DNA of 64,000 nucleotides from contig CAVYXG010000004.1 in NCBI GenBank assembly GCA_963772375.1, positions 496,001-560,000 of the forward strand, given 5' to 3'. Under the pieces are notes generated by a model, which was not told the origin of the DNA, did not search any database, and saw only the letters and a program-made list of their open reading frames with translations. The stretch's first letter is position 1. Every line of letters starts with the position of its first letter. The DNA is from DATBHM01 sp963772375. Lineage in GTDB: Bacteria; Actinomycetota; UBA4738; JACQTL01. A program made the translations under genes and the position numbers. Shown one piece after another: positions 1 to 8,690 of this stretch.

Positions 1-736
1 CGATGACGAGCCCCACGCCGATCACGACGGCGGCGTAGACCACCCACTTGAGCTGCTCCCGCTCGATCCCCCGGGACCGGCGGTACCGTATGCCGACGGA
101 GACGAGCGCGGCGAACGACGCGAAGAACGGGATCGCGAACGCCACCACCAGGCTCCCCACGACGTCGCCCGCGTTGCTGGGGATCGCCAACGGATTGGCA
201 AACCGCGTGGCGTCCACCGTCACCGGCTTCAGCGTGGTCCCCACCGCGAACAGCACGAGCGACGCCGCGACGACCCACTCGAGGTAGCGCCACCGCGGCG
301 ACAGCAGGCGGCCGTCCGGGAACCGCAGGGGGAGGAACACGCCGATGAGCGCGATGCTCACGCCCCAGACCCAGCCCGAGATCACGTCGAGGTACAGGAA
401 CACCGACCGCGGGGAGTCGATCAGGGGAATGGCCGAGGTCGCGAACCCGGCGACGGAGTACCCGACCCCGGCCGCCAGCATGAGCCACCCGATCGGCAGG
501 CTCGGGCGCCGGATCGCCACCAGCGTCCCCATGCCCGCACAGGTGAGGACGAACAGGAGTACGGCCACTGCCGCGGCGTCCAGCAGGTCGCCCTTCGCCC
601 GGTGCCCGACGACGAGCACGGCAGTAACGACGAGAAATCCGAGGCTCACGGCCACCAGCGTGGACGCGACGACCGTGGCCCGCCGGGTCCCGGCGGCCTC
701 CGGCGTCGGCGCCGGGGAGGCGATGGAGGCCGTCAT
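1..736 (-). CDS. Membrane sensor-like protein, tandem paralogue A (C-terminus beyond window)
   Basis: Only the first 245 residues are inside the window. From the ATG at 736 the protein reads as a series of hydrophobic helices. It carries the family landmarks IRRPSLPIGWL, FPDGRLLSPRWR and RYRRSRGIEREQLKW before running off the edge. The same landmarks recur in the three genes upstream, so it is the last member of a four-gene tandem family. Its ATG overlaps the stop of the preceding gene (ATGA), which implies translational coupling. In known actinobacterial proteins this membrane block forms the N-terminal half of some sensor histidine kinases. Whether this last copy carries the kinase that the other three lack cannot be seen here. 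Confidence 0.8.
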   Translation of the reverse strand, partial: MTASIASPAPTPEAAGTRRATVVASTLVAVSLGFLVVTAVLVVGHRAKGDLLDAAAVAVLLFVLTCAGMGTLVAIRRPSLPIGWLMLAAGVGYSVAGFATSAIPLIDSPRSVFLYLDVISGWVWGVSIALIGVFLPLRFPDGRLLSPRWRYLEWVVAASLVLFAVGTTLKPVTVDATRFANPLAIPSNAGDVVGSLVVAFAIPFFASFAALVSVGIRYRRSRGIEREQLKWVVYAAVVIGVGLVI

Positions 737-1935
737 CGCTCCGCGCCCTCCGGCGTCCGAAGCCAAACCGACGCGGTGGACGGCTGCATCGTCTCGCGGA
801 CCGTGCCGAGCAGTTGCCCGCGCACCTGTTCGAGCGCGGTCTCGTCGCGCAGGCTCGCCACGAACGAGCCGAGCGCACGCTCGGCGTCGTAATGGCGCCG
901 GTTGAACCGATGATCGACCGCCGCCTGCACGCGGCGCCGAAGGGGTCCGAACAGCGCGGCCACCAGCAAGGTGGCGCCCGCGATCAGCACCGGGTTCCCG
1001 GTTCGGCCGAACAGCGTTCCGAGGCCCACGACGACGGCCGCGTACATCCCAACCAGCAGCGCGGAGACGACCGCGTACGACAGCGCACGGCTCACGACGC
1101 GCCCGAGGTCGTACAGCCGGTACCGCAGGATCGCCACGCCGATGGTCGCGATGAACACGAGCAGTCCGAACAGGGCGAGGAGCGCCGTCCACCACACGTT
1201 CGGGAACGACGCCACGATGCCGAGCGCCAGCACGACCCCGCCGCCCGCGAACCACTTCAACTGCTGCCGCTCGATCCCGGCCGCGCGGTGGAACCGGACG
1301 AACACCGACGCGAGACAGAGGACGAGAGAGACGAGCGCCAGAAGAAACGCCAGGCCCATGAGGGAGTCGAGCCAAGCCGCGGTCGGGACGTCGCCGGTCT
1401 GGCCCCGCAGTGCCGCATTCGTCGCCGGGACGTCCGCGATCGCGTTCAGGACCAGCACCGCGCCGATCGACACGAACGCGAGCACGGCGACCGGGCGCCA
1501 CCGGGGCGACGGGAGGCGGCCGGTCGGGAACACCAGCGGGAGGAGCAGCCCGAGGGCGCCGACCGCAGGCACCCAGGACCACATGGCCACCCAGAGCACC
1601 GGCCACGCCAGATCGAACGCCGGCCAACCCGCGTAGGCGATCCCCTGCGCGTAGCCGCTCGCGGCCTGGATGAGCCCGTAGCACAGCCCGGGCACGAGCA
1701 GCAGCCACCCGATGCGGTTCCCCGGCCGGCGGATCGCGATGAGCCCGCCGGTCAGGGCGAGGCAGATCGCCACCAGACCGAGCCCGCCGAACCACTGGTC
1801 GGTGAGGTCCTTCGCACTGTCGACGAAGTGCCCGGCCAGCAGCAACAGCACGGTCCCCGCGATGGAGAGCACGATCGTGGTGGCGGCCACGACCCTGGCC
1901 CAGACCACGGACCGAGGGACTGCGAGGAAGCTCAT
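733..1935 (-). CDS. Membrane sensor-like protein, tandem paralogue B
   Basis: A 400-residue integral membrane protein with about eight to nine hydrophobic helices and a short cytoplasmic tail. Conserved points are IRRPGNRIGWLLL (about residue 65), FPTGRLPSPRWR, RFHRAAGIERQQLKWF (about 220), RYRLYDLGRVVSRAL (about 275) and the tail DHRFNRRHYDAERAL followed by an EQVRGQL...SVWLR end. The tail stops where histidine kinases sharing this block would begin their dimerisation and ATPase domains, so this copy has no catalytic domain. The start MSFLAVPRSV was chosen because it overlaps the upstream gene's stop. It sits inside an operon with paralogues A, C and D. The ligand or signal is unknown. Confidence 0.82.
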   Translation of the reverse strand: MSFLAVPRSVVWARVVAATTIVLSIAGTVLLLLAGHFVDSAKDLTDQWFGGLGLVAICLALTGGLIAIRRPGNRIGWLLLVPGLCYGLIQAASGYAQGIAYAGWPAFDLAWPVLWVAMWSWVPAVGALGLLLPLVFPTGRLPSPRWRPVAVLAFVSIGAVLVLNAIADVPATNAALRGQTGDVPTAAWLDSLMGLAFLLALVSLVLCLASVFVRFHRAAGIERQQLKWFAGGGVVLALGIVASFPNVWWTALLALFGLLVFIATIGVAILRYRLYDLGRVVSRALSYAVVSALLVGMYAAVVVGLGTLFGRTGNPVLIAGATLLVAALFGPLRRRVQAAVDHRFNRRHYDAERALGSFVASLRDETALEQVRGQLLGTVRETMQPSTASVWLRTPEGAER

Positions 1936-3101
1936 CGTCCGCCTCCTCGGAGCCACACGGACACGGACGCCGGCTGCACGGTCTCGACCACGGTCCCCAG
2001 CAGGTGGCTCCGGACCTGTTCCAGGGCGACCTCGTCGCGCAGCCCGGCCGCGAAGGTCTCGAGCGCCCGCTGGGCGTCGTACCGCCGCCGGTAGAACCTT
2101 CGGTCCACGGCGGCCTTCACGCGGCGGAGCACCGGTCGGACGAGGCCGGCAACCGCGAGCGTGGCGCCCGCGATCAGCACCGGGTTGTCCGAGCGCCCGG
2201 TGAGAGCGCCGATGCCGACCACGATGCCGGCGTACACGGCAATGAGCAGGGCCGTGACCGCGATGTACGCCACAGCACGGCTGATCAGGCGGTCGAGGTC
2301 GTACAGGTGGTAGCGCGTGATGGCGATGCCCGCGGAGAGTGGGACCGCCGACGCGACGAGGGCGAACAGCAAGTCGGACTCCGGATTCAGGACGATGTCG
2401 ACGGTGATGCCGACGCCGAGGACTACCGCGCCGACCAGGAACCACCGTAGCTGTTGGCGTTCCACCCCCCGGGACCGGCGGAACCGCACCACGAAACCCG
2501 TGATGGAGGCCGCGATCAGGACGAACAGGGCGAGGCCGCCAACCCCCTGCAGCAGGCCGAGGACCTGCTCGGCGCCCTGAATGCCAATCGGGTTGTCGGG
2601 CGTCCCCTTCCCGTTCAGCGGGCCGGGCATGAGCGCGAAGGCCAGCGTGACGACCACGGTGCCCACCAAGACCGCGACCTCCACCCATCGCCACCGCCGG
2701 GAGGGCGGACGCCCGTCCGGGAACCACAGGATGGCGAGCGTCACGATGAGGGCCAGGGTCGGGTACCACGCCGCGTTGGTCAGGCCCCACAGGAGTTCGA
2801 GCGCGGCCCGGCCGGGACCGCTCGACGGGAACTCCGCGTTCTGGATGGCCTCGCCGATCGCCGTGAACCCGGACAGCAGGCCGATCGTGAGGTAGAGCCA
2901 TCCGATACGGTTGTCCGGCCGGCGCGACGCCACGATCGCCCCGACCGTTGCGAACAGCAGGAACGGCAGGGCGATCAACTGGTTGCCCAGCACGAACCCC
3001 TCTGGGCTCGTCAGGCCGGTGACGATGGCGGTCCCGACGCCCATCAGGACGAACAGGGCCCACAGACCCCAGGCCAGGTGCTCCGCCCGGCGCTTCGTCA
3101 T
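1932..3101 (-). CDS. Membrane sensor-like protein, tandem paralogue C
   Basis: A 389-residue paralogue of its neighbours with the same order of landmarks: RRPDNRIGWLYL, FPDGRPPSRRWRW, RFRRSRGVERQQLRWF, RYHLYDLDRLISRAV and the terminal DRRFYRRRYDAQRALE segment ending in VWLRGGGR. The ATG at 3101 was preferred to an in-frame start ten codons upstream. It overlaps the stop of paralogue D (ATGA) and has a GAGGGG ribosome-binding site at suitable spacing. There is no kinase, cyclase or HTH domain. By analogy to the membrane half of histidine kinases it may sense a hydrophobic ligand or membrane state, but this is inference. Confidence 0.82.
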   Translation of the reverse strand: MTKRRAEHLAWGLWALFVLMGVGTAIVTGLTSPEGFVLGNQLIALPFLLFATVGAIVASRRPDNRIGWLYLTIGLLSGFTAIGEAIQNAEFPSSGPGRAALELLWGLTNAAWYPTLALIVTLAILWFPDGRPPSRRWRWVEVAVLVGTVVVTLAFALMPGPLNGKGTPDNPIGIQGAEQVLGLLQGVGGLALFVLIAASITGFVVRFRRSRGVERQQLRWFLVGAVVLGVGITVDIVLNPESDLLFALVASAVPLSAGIAITRYHLYDLDRLISRAVAYIAVTALLIAVYAGIVVGIGALTGRSDNPVLIAGATLAVAGLVRPVLRRVKAAVDRRFYRRRYDAQRALETFAAGLRDEVALEQVRSHLLGTVVETVQPASVSVWLRGGGR

Positions 3102-4414
3102 CGCCACATCCCCTCGGCCCTTCGGAACCACACCGAGACGGTCGCCGGCTGCATGGTGTCACGGACCATTCCCGGCAGATGGCTCCGGACCTGGTCGAGG
3201 GCGACCTCGTCGCGCAGGTGTTTGGCGAAGGCCTCGAGCGCGAGCTGGGCGTCGTAGCGGCGCCGCGCGAACCGCCGGTCGACGACCGACTTGACGGCGC
3301 GCAGCACGGGCCCGAACAACGCCGCCACCGCCAGGGTCGCCCCGGCGATCACCACCGGGCTGTCGGTCCGACCGGTGAGGGCGCCCACCCCGACGACGAC
3401 GGCGGCGTACACGCCCACGAGCAGGGCGATCACGGCGAAGTACGCGACGGTTCTGCTGATCACGCGATCGATGTCGTAGAGGCGGTAGCGCATGATCGAG
3501 ACGAGGCAGGCGATCGGGATCACCGCGATCGCCACGTACCCAAGCAGCTTGAGCCACAGGGCGTGGACCGCGACCGTCGCGCCCACACCGAGCGCCACCG
3601 TCAGCACCGCCGCGAAGACGAACCACTTCAACTGCTCGCGTTCGATGCCGCGGCTCCGGCGGAAGCGCACGACGAGCGAGGCGATCGACAGCCCCACGGC
3701 GACCAGGAACATGAGGAACGCGATCGGCGTCAGGATGTCCACCGCCGTCGACAGCCGGATCACCGGGTTCACGAACGACGGGTCCACGCCTGCTCCGCCG
3801 GAGCCGTCCGGGCTGAGGATCCCCGCGACGAACGTCAGCGCGAGCGCGATCCCCGCCAGCCACAGCACCGGCCGCCACCGCCCGGACGGCGGCCGCCCGT
3901 CCCGGAACAACAGGACGAGGAACGTCGGAATGGCGAACCACGGCGGAACCCACACCCACTGGTTCAGCCACTCGGCGACGTCGGCGCCCGTCGGAGACAC
4001 CGGGCTGGACAGGGGCACGGCGCCCTGCACCGCGGACGCCAGGGCCGACAACCCTGCCCACGGTCCGATCCCCAGGAACAACCACCCGATGGCGTTCCGG
4101 GGCCTGCGGACGGCGATGATCGTGCCGACCGTCGGGTAGACGAGCGCCATGAACGCCATCTGCTCGTCGTCGGCGCTCGGCCATCCGATCGATCCATGGC
4201 GGGAGACGGCGAGCGCCACGCTCGCGCAGACGAGCGCCACCGACAGGGCCCACAATGCGACGGCGACCGGGCGCACCCACGCGGCCGATCCATCGCCCGC
4301 GCCATCGTGTCCGCGGGCCTCGGAGGCCCGAGGACGGGTCTCAGCGATCGCAGGCACCCCCCTTCCGGCTTCTGGCAGGGTATCCCACACATCTCCTCGT
4401 TTGGAGTGGGGCAA
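3098..4414 (-). CDS. Membrane sensor-like protein, tandem paralogue D (first of operon)
   Basis: First gene of the four-paralogue operon, 438 residues if the TTG at 4414 is used. The first hydrophobic helix begins near residue 47, so the true start may lie downstream, for example at a GTG shortly before it; no convincing ribosome-binding site decides this. Landmarks are RRPRNAIGWLFLG, FRDGRPPSGRWR, RFRRSRGIEREQLKWF, RYRLYDIDRVISRTV and DRRFARRRYDAQLALEAF. The extreme C-terminus (SVWFRRAEGMWR) matches the end of B and C. The protein is divergent from the BTAD regulator, with a 142-base spacer. The four copies differ throughout, so the duplication is old rather than recent. Confidence 0.78.
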   Translation of the reverse strand: MPHSKRGDVWDTLPEAGRGVPAIAETRPRASEARGHDGAGDGSAAWVRPVAVALWALSVALVCASVALAVSRHGSIGWPSADDEQMAFMALVYPTVGTIIAVRRPRNAIGWLFLGIGPWAGLSALASAVQGAVPLSSPVSPTGADVAEWLNQWVWVPPWFAIPTFLVLLFRDGRPPSGRWRPVLWLAGIALALTFVAGILSPDGSGGAGVDPSFVNPVIRLSTAVDILTPIAFLMFLVAVGLSIASLVVRFRRSRGIEREQLKWFVFAAVLTVALGVGATVAVHALWLKLLGYVAIAVIPIACLVSIMRYRLYDIDRVISRTVAYFAVIALLVGVYAAVVVGVGALTGRTDSPVVIAGATLAVAALFGPVLRAVKSVVDRRFARRRYDAQLALEAFAKHLRDEVALDQVRSHLPGMVRDTMQPATVSVWFRRAEGMWR

Positions 4415-4556
4415 TCCTGATGCTTCCGCGTTCCGGAACCGTTACGGCCGGCCGGCGGCGACCCACAGGTGAACGCACGACCGGCGACCGCGTCCGCGTT
4501 ACGGTTCTCGCCGGTATCTCCGAATCGTTGCGTCCTCTCGACTGGGAGTCCGTCCG

Positions 4557-7382
4557 ATGCCGCTCGAGATCGCGTTGCTGGGCCCGCCCTCCGTGACGGT
4601 GGGCGGCGCGCCCCTCGTGGTCGACACGCGCAAGGCGGTGGCGCTGCTCGCCTACCTCGCCGTGACCGGGCGGCCCCAGGCCCGCGAGCAGGTCGCCGTC
4701 CTGCTCTGGCCGGACCAGGACGACGCCCACTCCCGTTCTGCGCTGCGCCGGACGCTCTCGACGCTCCGAACCGCCCTCGGCGGCCGCTGGGTGACCGCCC
4801 CTGGCGACGCCGTCGCCCTGGAGGGCGACGAATGGCGCCTCGACCTCGACGAGTTCCGTTCGCTGGTGGCATCGTGTGCGGAACACGGGCACGGGCGCAT
4901 CGACGCGTGCGGGGAATGCGTCGGCCCCCTCCGGACGGCGGCCGCCCTGGCCAGGGGCGGGTTCATGGACGGGTTCACGCTCCGGGACAGCCCGGAGTTC
5001 GACGACTGGCAGCGGTTCCAGGCGGAGGGGATCGCCCGGGAGGTCGGGCAGGCCCTGGAGCGGCTCGTCGAGGCGTGCGCCGATGCGGGGCTGACGGGGG
5101 AGGCCGTGGAGCACGCGCGCCGGCTGCTCTCGCTCGACCCGCTCCGGGAACCGGTCCACCGCCGGCTGATGTCGCTGTACGCCTCGGCCGGCGACCGTTC
5201 GGCGGCCGTGGAGCAGTACCGGGAGTGCGTCCGGGTCCTGGAACGGGAGCTGGGGGTGGCCCCGCTCGAGGAGACGACGGAGCTGTACCACGCGATCGTC
5301 GAGGGGCGGACGTCGATCACCTCCCACCGCCCCGTGGTCCACGGCGAGCCGACCGGGCGCGCCCGCGACCTCCCTCTGGTCGGGCGATCCGATTCGCTCG
5401 AGGAGGCCCGGTCCGCGATCCAGCGCGGTCTTGCCGACGGCCATCTCCTGGTCGTGGAGGGCGAGGGCGGCATCGGGAAGACCCGTCTGGTCAACGAGGC
5501 CACGCGGTCCGTCGGCGCCCTCGTCGCCGAGGTCCGGTGCTTCCAGGGCGAGACCGGCCTGGCGTACGCGCCGGTGGCGAGCGCCCTCCGCGCCGCCGCG
5601 GCCGCCGCTCCCGATGCCTGGAACGGGGTGGGCCCGCAGTGGCGTCACGAGGCGGCCCGGCTGGTGCCGGACCTCCCGGCGCCCGGTCCGGAGCCTGCCC
5701 CGCTCGCAGGCCCGGGGGCGCAGACGCGGTTCGTCGAGGGGGTCGTGCGGACCTTGACGGAGTCGCTCGGTCCAAACGGGGTGCTCGTCGTCGACGACGC
5801 GCAGTGGGCCGACCCCAGCTCGATCGACCTGTTCACGTTCCTGGCCAGGCGCCTCCACGGGACCGGGCTGGCGTTCGTGATGACGTGGCGGGCGGAGGAC
5901 GTCGACGCCGGCCATCCACTGCGGACCCTCGCCCGGGCGGCGGTTCGCGGCGACGAGGGAACCGTGGTCGCCCTGCGGCGGCTGCGGATCGAGGACGTCC
6001 GGGGACTGGTGGCCGCGTCCCGCGGCGAGTCCGACGACTCGCTCGCCGCCCGGCTGTTCGCGGAGACGGAGGGAGTGCCGTTCTTCCTGCACGAGTACCT
6101 CCGGCCGGGGGCCAGCGTGGGGGTGCCGTGGGGAGCGGGCGCGGGCATGCCCTCGACGGTGCACGAGCTGCTCCGGGCCCGCGTCGCGTCGGTCGGGCAG
6201 GCCGGGCGGCAGGTCCTGTCGGCCGCCGCCGTGCTCGGGCGGACGTTCTCGTTCGGGCTGGTGCGGGAGACGAGCGGCCGGAGCGAGGAGGAGACCCTCT
6301 CGGCGCTCGAGGAGTGCCTGGCACGCGGGCTGCTCACGGAGGCGACACTCGGCGTGGAGCCGCGGTACGACTTCGCGCACGACAAGCTCCGAGCGGTGGT
6401 CGAGGAGGACACCACGCTGGCGAGGCGACGCCTGCTCCACCGCCGAGCCGCGGAACGCCTCTCGGCCGCCGGCCCCGGTTCCGCGGACGCCACCGCGGGC
6501 GAGGCTGCCGAGCACTTCCTGCAGGCGGGAATGGAGCCCGAGGCGGCCGTGTGGTTCGAACGGGCGGGGCTGGCCGCGCGGGCGGTGTTCGCCAATCGCG
6601 AGGCGGCCGGGCACCTGCAGGCGGCGCTGGCCCTGGGGAACCCCCGCCAGGCCGGCCTCCACGAGGACGTCGGCGACCTCCTGACACTGCTCGGCGAGTA
6701 CGGCGGGGCGCTCGCCCACTACGAGGCGGCCGCGGCCGCGGCCGGGCCGGACGACCTGCCCCGGATCGAACACCGCCTCGCCGCCCTGCACCACCGGCGG
6801 GGGGAGTTCGCTCTCGCGGACGAACACTTCCGGGCCGCCCTGGACGGCGAGCTCGAACCGGCCGAACGGGCCCGCATGCTGGCCGACCGCAGCCTGAACG
6901 CCCACCGGTCGGGCGACCCGCCGTTGGCGGCGACGCTGGCCGGCGAGGCGCTGGCGGAGGCCGAACGCAACGGGGAACGCCCCGCGATGGCCCGCGCCCA
7001 CGCGCTGCTCGGGATCCTCGCCTCGAGCGCGGGCCGCGTCGACGAGGCGCGCGACCAGCTCCGCCGGAGCCTCGACCTGACCGAGGCCGATCAGCCGGCG
7101 GCGCGGGCGGCCGCGCTGAACAGCCTCGCGCTCGCGGAGCTCGCCGCCGGCGACCGGGAGGCCGCACTGGCCCGAGCGGAGGAGGCCCTCAGGCTGTCAC
7201 TCGCGGTCGGGGACCGCCACGCAGAGGCCGCCATCCACGGAAACCTCGCCGACATCCTGCACGCCGCCGGCCGCGAGAACGAGTCGCGGGACCACCAGCG
7301 GCAAGCCGCCGGGATCCTCGCGGACATCGGCGCGTCGGCCGGCGGGTGGCAGCCCGAGATCTGGAAGCTGGCTGAGTGGTGA
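4557..7382 (+). CDS. BTAD/SARP-type regulator with AAA ATPase and TPR domains
   Basis: A 941-residue multidomain regulator. Residues 1-100 form an OmpR-like winged helix (EIALLGPPSVTVGG, then the DARSRSALRRTLSTLR-type region). Residues 105-250 are the bacterial transcriptional activator domain (VHRRLMSLYASAGDRSAAV, then LERELGV). A STAND/AAA-type ATPase follows, with Walker A GEGGIGKT at residues 302-309 and Walker B VLVVDDAQWAD near 410. The last 300 residues are alanine-rich helical repeats consistent with TPRs. A GGGAG-like site precedes the ATG by about eight bases. Such proteins usually control nearby biosynthetic or signalling genes in response to nucleotide and an inducer. The likely local targets are the divergent sensor-like operon or the convergent cyclase, but no operator was recognised. 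Confidence 0.9.
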   Translation: MPLEIALLGPPSVTVGGAPLVVDTRKAVALLAYLAVTGRPQAREQVAVLLWPDQDDAHSRSALRRTLSTLRTALGGRWVTAPGDAVALEGDEWRLDLDEFRSLVASCAEHGHGRIDACGECVGPLRTAAALARGGFMDGFTLRDSPEFDDWQRFQAEGIAREVGQALERLVEACADAGLTGEAVEHARRLLSLDPLREPVHRRLMSLYASAGDRSAAVEQYRECVRVLERELGVAPLEETTELYHAIVEGRTSITSHRPVVHGEPTGRARDLPLVGRSDSLEEARSAIQRGLADGHLLVVEGEGGIGKTRLVNEATRSVGALVAEVRCFQGETGLAYAPVASALRAAAAAAPDAWNGVGPQWRHEAARLVPDLPAPGPEPAPLAGPGAQTRFVEGVVRTLTESLGPNGVLVVDDAQWADPSSIDLFTFLARRLHGTGLAFVMTWRAEDVDAGHPLRTLARAAVRGDEGTVVALRRLRIEDVRGLVAASRGESDDSLAARLFAETEGVPFFLHEYLRPGASVGVPWGAGAGMPSTVHELLRARVASVGQAGRQVLSAAAVLGRTFSFGLVRETSGRSEEETLSALEECLARGLLTEATLGVEPRYDFAHDKLRAVVEEDTTLARRRLLHRRAAERLSAAGPGSADATAGEAAEHFLQAGMEPEAAVWFERAGLAARAVFANREAAGHLQAALALGNPRQAGLHEDVGDLLTLLGEYGGALAHYEAAAAAAGPDDLPRIEHRLAALHHRRGEFALADEHFRAALDGELEPAERARMLADRSLNAHRSGDPPLAATLAGEALAEAERNGERPAMARAHALLGILASSAGRVDEARDQLRRSLDLTEADQPAARAAALNSLALAELAAGDREAALARAEEALRLSLAVGDRHAEAAIHGNLADILHAAGRENESRDHQRQAAGILADIGASAGGWQPEIWKLAEW

Positions 7383-7385
7383 GCC

Positions 7386-8597
7386 CTACCCGGTGACCGC
7401 GCGGTGCAGCGCCACGGGCCCGGCGATCCCCTTCAGCGAGGTGTCGCCGAGCGGTTCGAACCGGACGCCCGGGTCCCGGCAGGTCTCGACGCACACGCCG
7501 TTCACCACGACCTCGCCCGGGCCTGCGCGCCCCGAGATCCGGGCCGCGAGGTTCACGGTCCGGCCGTAGACGTCGCCGTCGCGGAACACGACCGGTCCGG
7601 CGGCCACCCCCGCGTGCGCCGGCGGCAGCCCGGACTCGGCGGCCCGGTCGACCGTCTCGAGGGTCCCCCGGACGGCATCGCCCGGGTCGCGGAAGTGGAT
7701 CATGACGCCGTCGCCCAGCCACTTGATCGGCCGGCCGCGGTTCGACCGGGCCACCCGGTCGACCACGCTCGCCAGCCGGCTCGCCACCTCCACTGCCGCG
7801 TGGTCGCCGCGTTCCTCCGTGAGCGCCGTATAGCCCGAGAGGTCGACGAACGCCACCGCCTGCACCGCCTCACGCCGAGGCTGCAGCCCGACGAGCCCGG
7901 CCTCCTCGACGACACCCTCCACGTGCTCGATGAGGTGCTCCAGCGTGGCGTGCTCGTCGTGACGGCGGTACAACCACAACAAGAGCTGTTCGGCGAGCGA
8001 GCGGATCATCGGGCTGGCGGCCGAGACGGCATCGCGCATCTCGCGCTCGTCGGCGCCGGAACGGAGCGCGGGCTGCTCGACCACCTCGTGGTACAGGTCC
8101 GCCTCGGCCTCGGCGATCCACCGGACGTGCTCGCCGACCACGCGGCTCAGCCGGAGGACCCGGTCGTCCTGCCCCCGGGTCACCATCGTGATCAGCGAGA
8201 TCACGGAGAGGGCGTCGCCGTCGTCGGCCCGGACCGGATCGTCGAGGGCGGGGCGGGGCAGCCCGCCGGCCTCGAAGAACGACCCGACGAAGTCGGGATC
8301 GAGGCCCATCGACTCGCAGCGTTCGCGGAACGACGGTGGGGACGTCCGCGACCGGGTCTCGTCCAGGATGAGCGGTGCGTACGCGAGCGACAGGGTGCCG
8401 GTCCGGACCGCCCGCCCCACCACCTCGAGCGGGATGCCGCCGGCCTCGAGGGCCAGCACGAGCCGCAGCACCGCCACCGACCCCTCGTCGTATCCGTCCG
8501 CCTCGGACGGGAGCAGGCCGAGCGCGGCCAGTCGGTCGACCTCGGCCGCGGGCACCCCGGCCGCCTCGGCCAACTCCGCCGGGCTGAACGACGCCAT
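7386..8597 (-). CDS. Class III adenylate/guanylate cyclase with N-terminal MerR-like helix-turn-helix
   Basis: A 403-residue soluble protein. Residues 1-75 (SPAELAEAAGVPAAEVDRLAA, LGLLP) resemble a MerR winged-helix recognition segment. A helical middle region of about 140 residues follows. Residues about 225-403 are a cyclase catalytic domain. The metal-binding aspartates are visible in AFVDLSGYTAL and WLGDGVMIHF, a base-contacting lysine in PIKWLGDG, and the transition-state asparagine and arginine in NLAARISGR, so activity is expected. It makes cAMP more likely than cGMP from the lysine, but this is inference. It converges on the BTAD regulator with only three bases between stops. A TAACCT -10 lies eight bases before the ATG. 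Confidence 0.88.
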   Translation of the reverse strand: MASFSPAELAEAAGVPAAEVDRLAALGLLPSEADGYDEGSVAVLRLVLALEAGGIPLEVVGRAVRTGTLSLAYAPLILDETRSRTSPPSFRERCESMGLDPDFVGSFFEAGGLPRPALDDPVRADDGDALSVISLITMVTRGQDDRVLRLSRVVGEHVRWIAEAEADLYHEVVEQPALRSGADEREMRDAVSAASPMIRSLAEQLLLWLYRRHDEHATLEHLIEHVEGVVEEAGLVGLQPRREAVQAVAFVDLSGYTALTEERGDHAAVEVASRLASVVDRVARSNRGRPIKWLGDGVMIHFRDPGDAVRGTLETVDRAAESGLPPAHAGVAAGPVVFRDGDVYGRTVNLAARISGRAGPGEVVVNGVCVETCRDPGVRFEPLGDTSLKGIAGPVALHRAVTG

Positions 8598-8605
8598 CGA
8601 CGGGC

Positions 8606-8611
8606 AGGTTA
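8606..8611 (-). promoter_or_regulatory. -10 element (TAACCT) of the cyclase gene, near-leaderless
   Basis: On the minus strand TAACCT is followed by eight bases and then the cyclase ATG. This would start transcription about one to three bases before the codon. No ribosome-binding site is present in that space, and no clear -35 is seen. Confidence 0.45.
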
Positions 8612-8690
8612 GCCGACGGGGGAACCGTCCCGCGGGCGTGGTTCGTCGCAGTCCGACGGATCGTGTGATCGGCCCGACGGAAGCGGGTCG

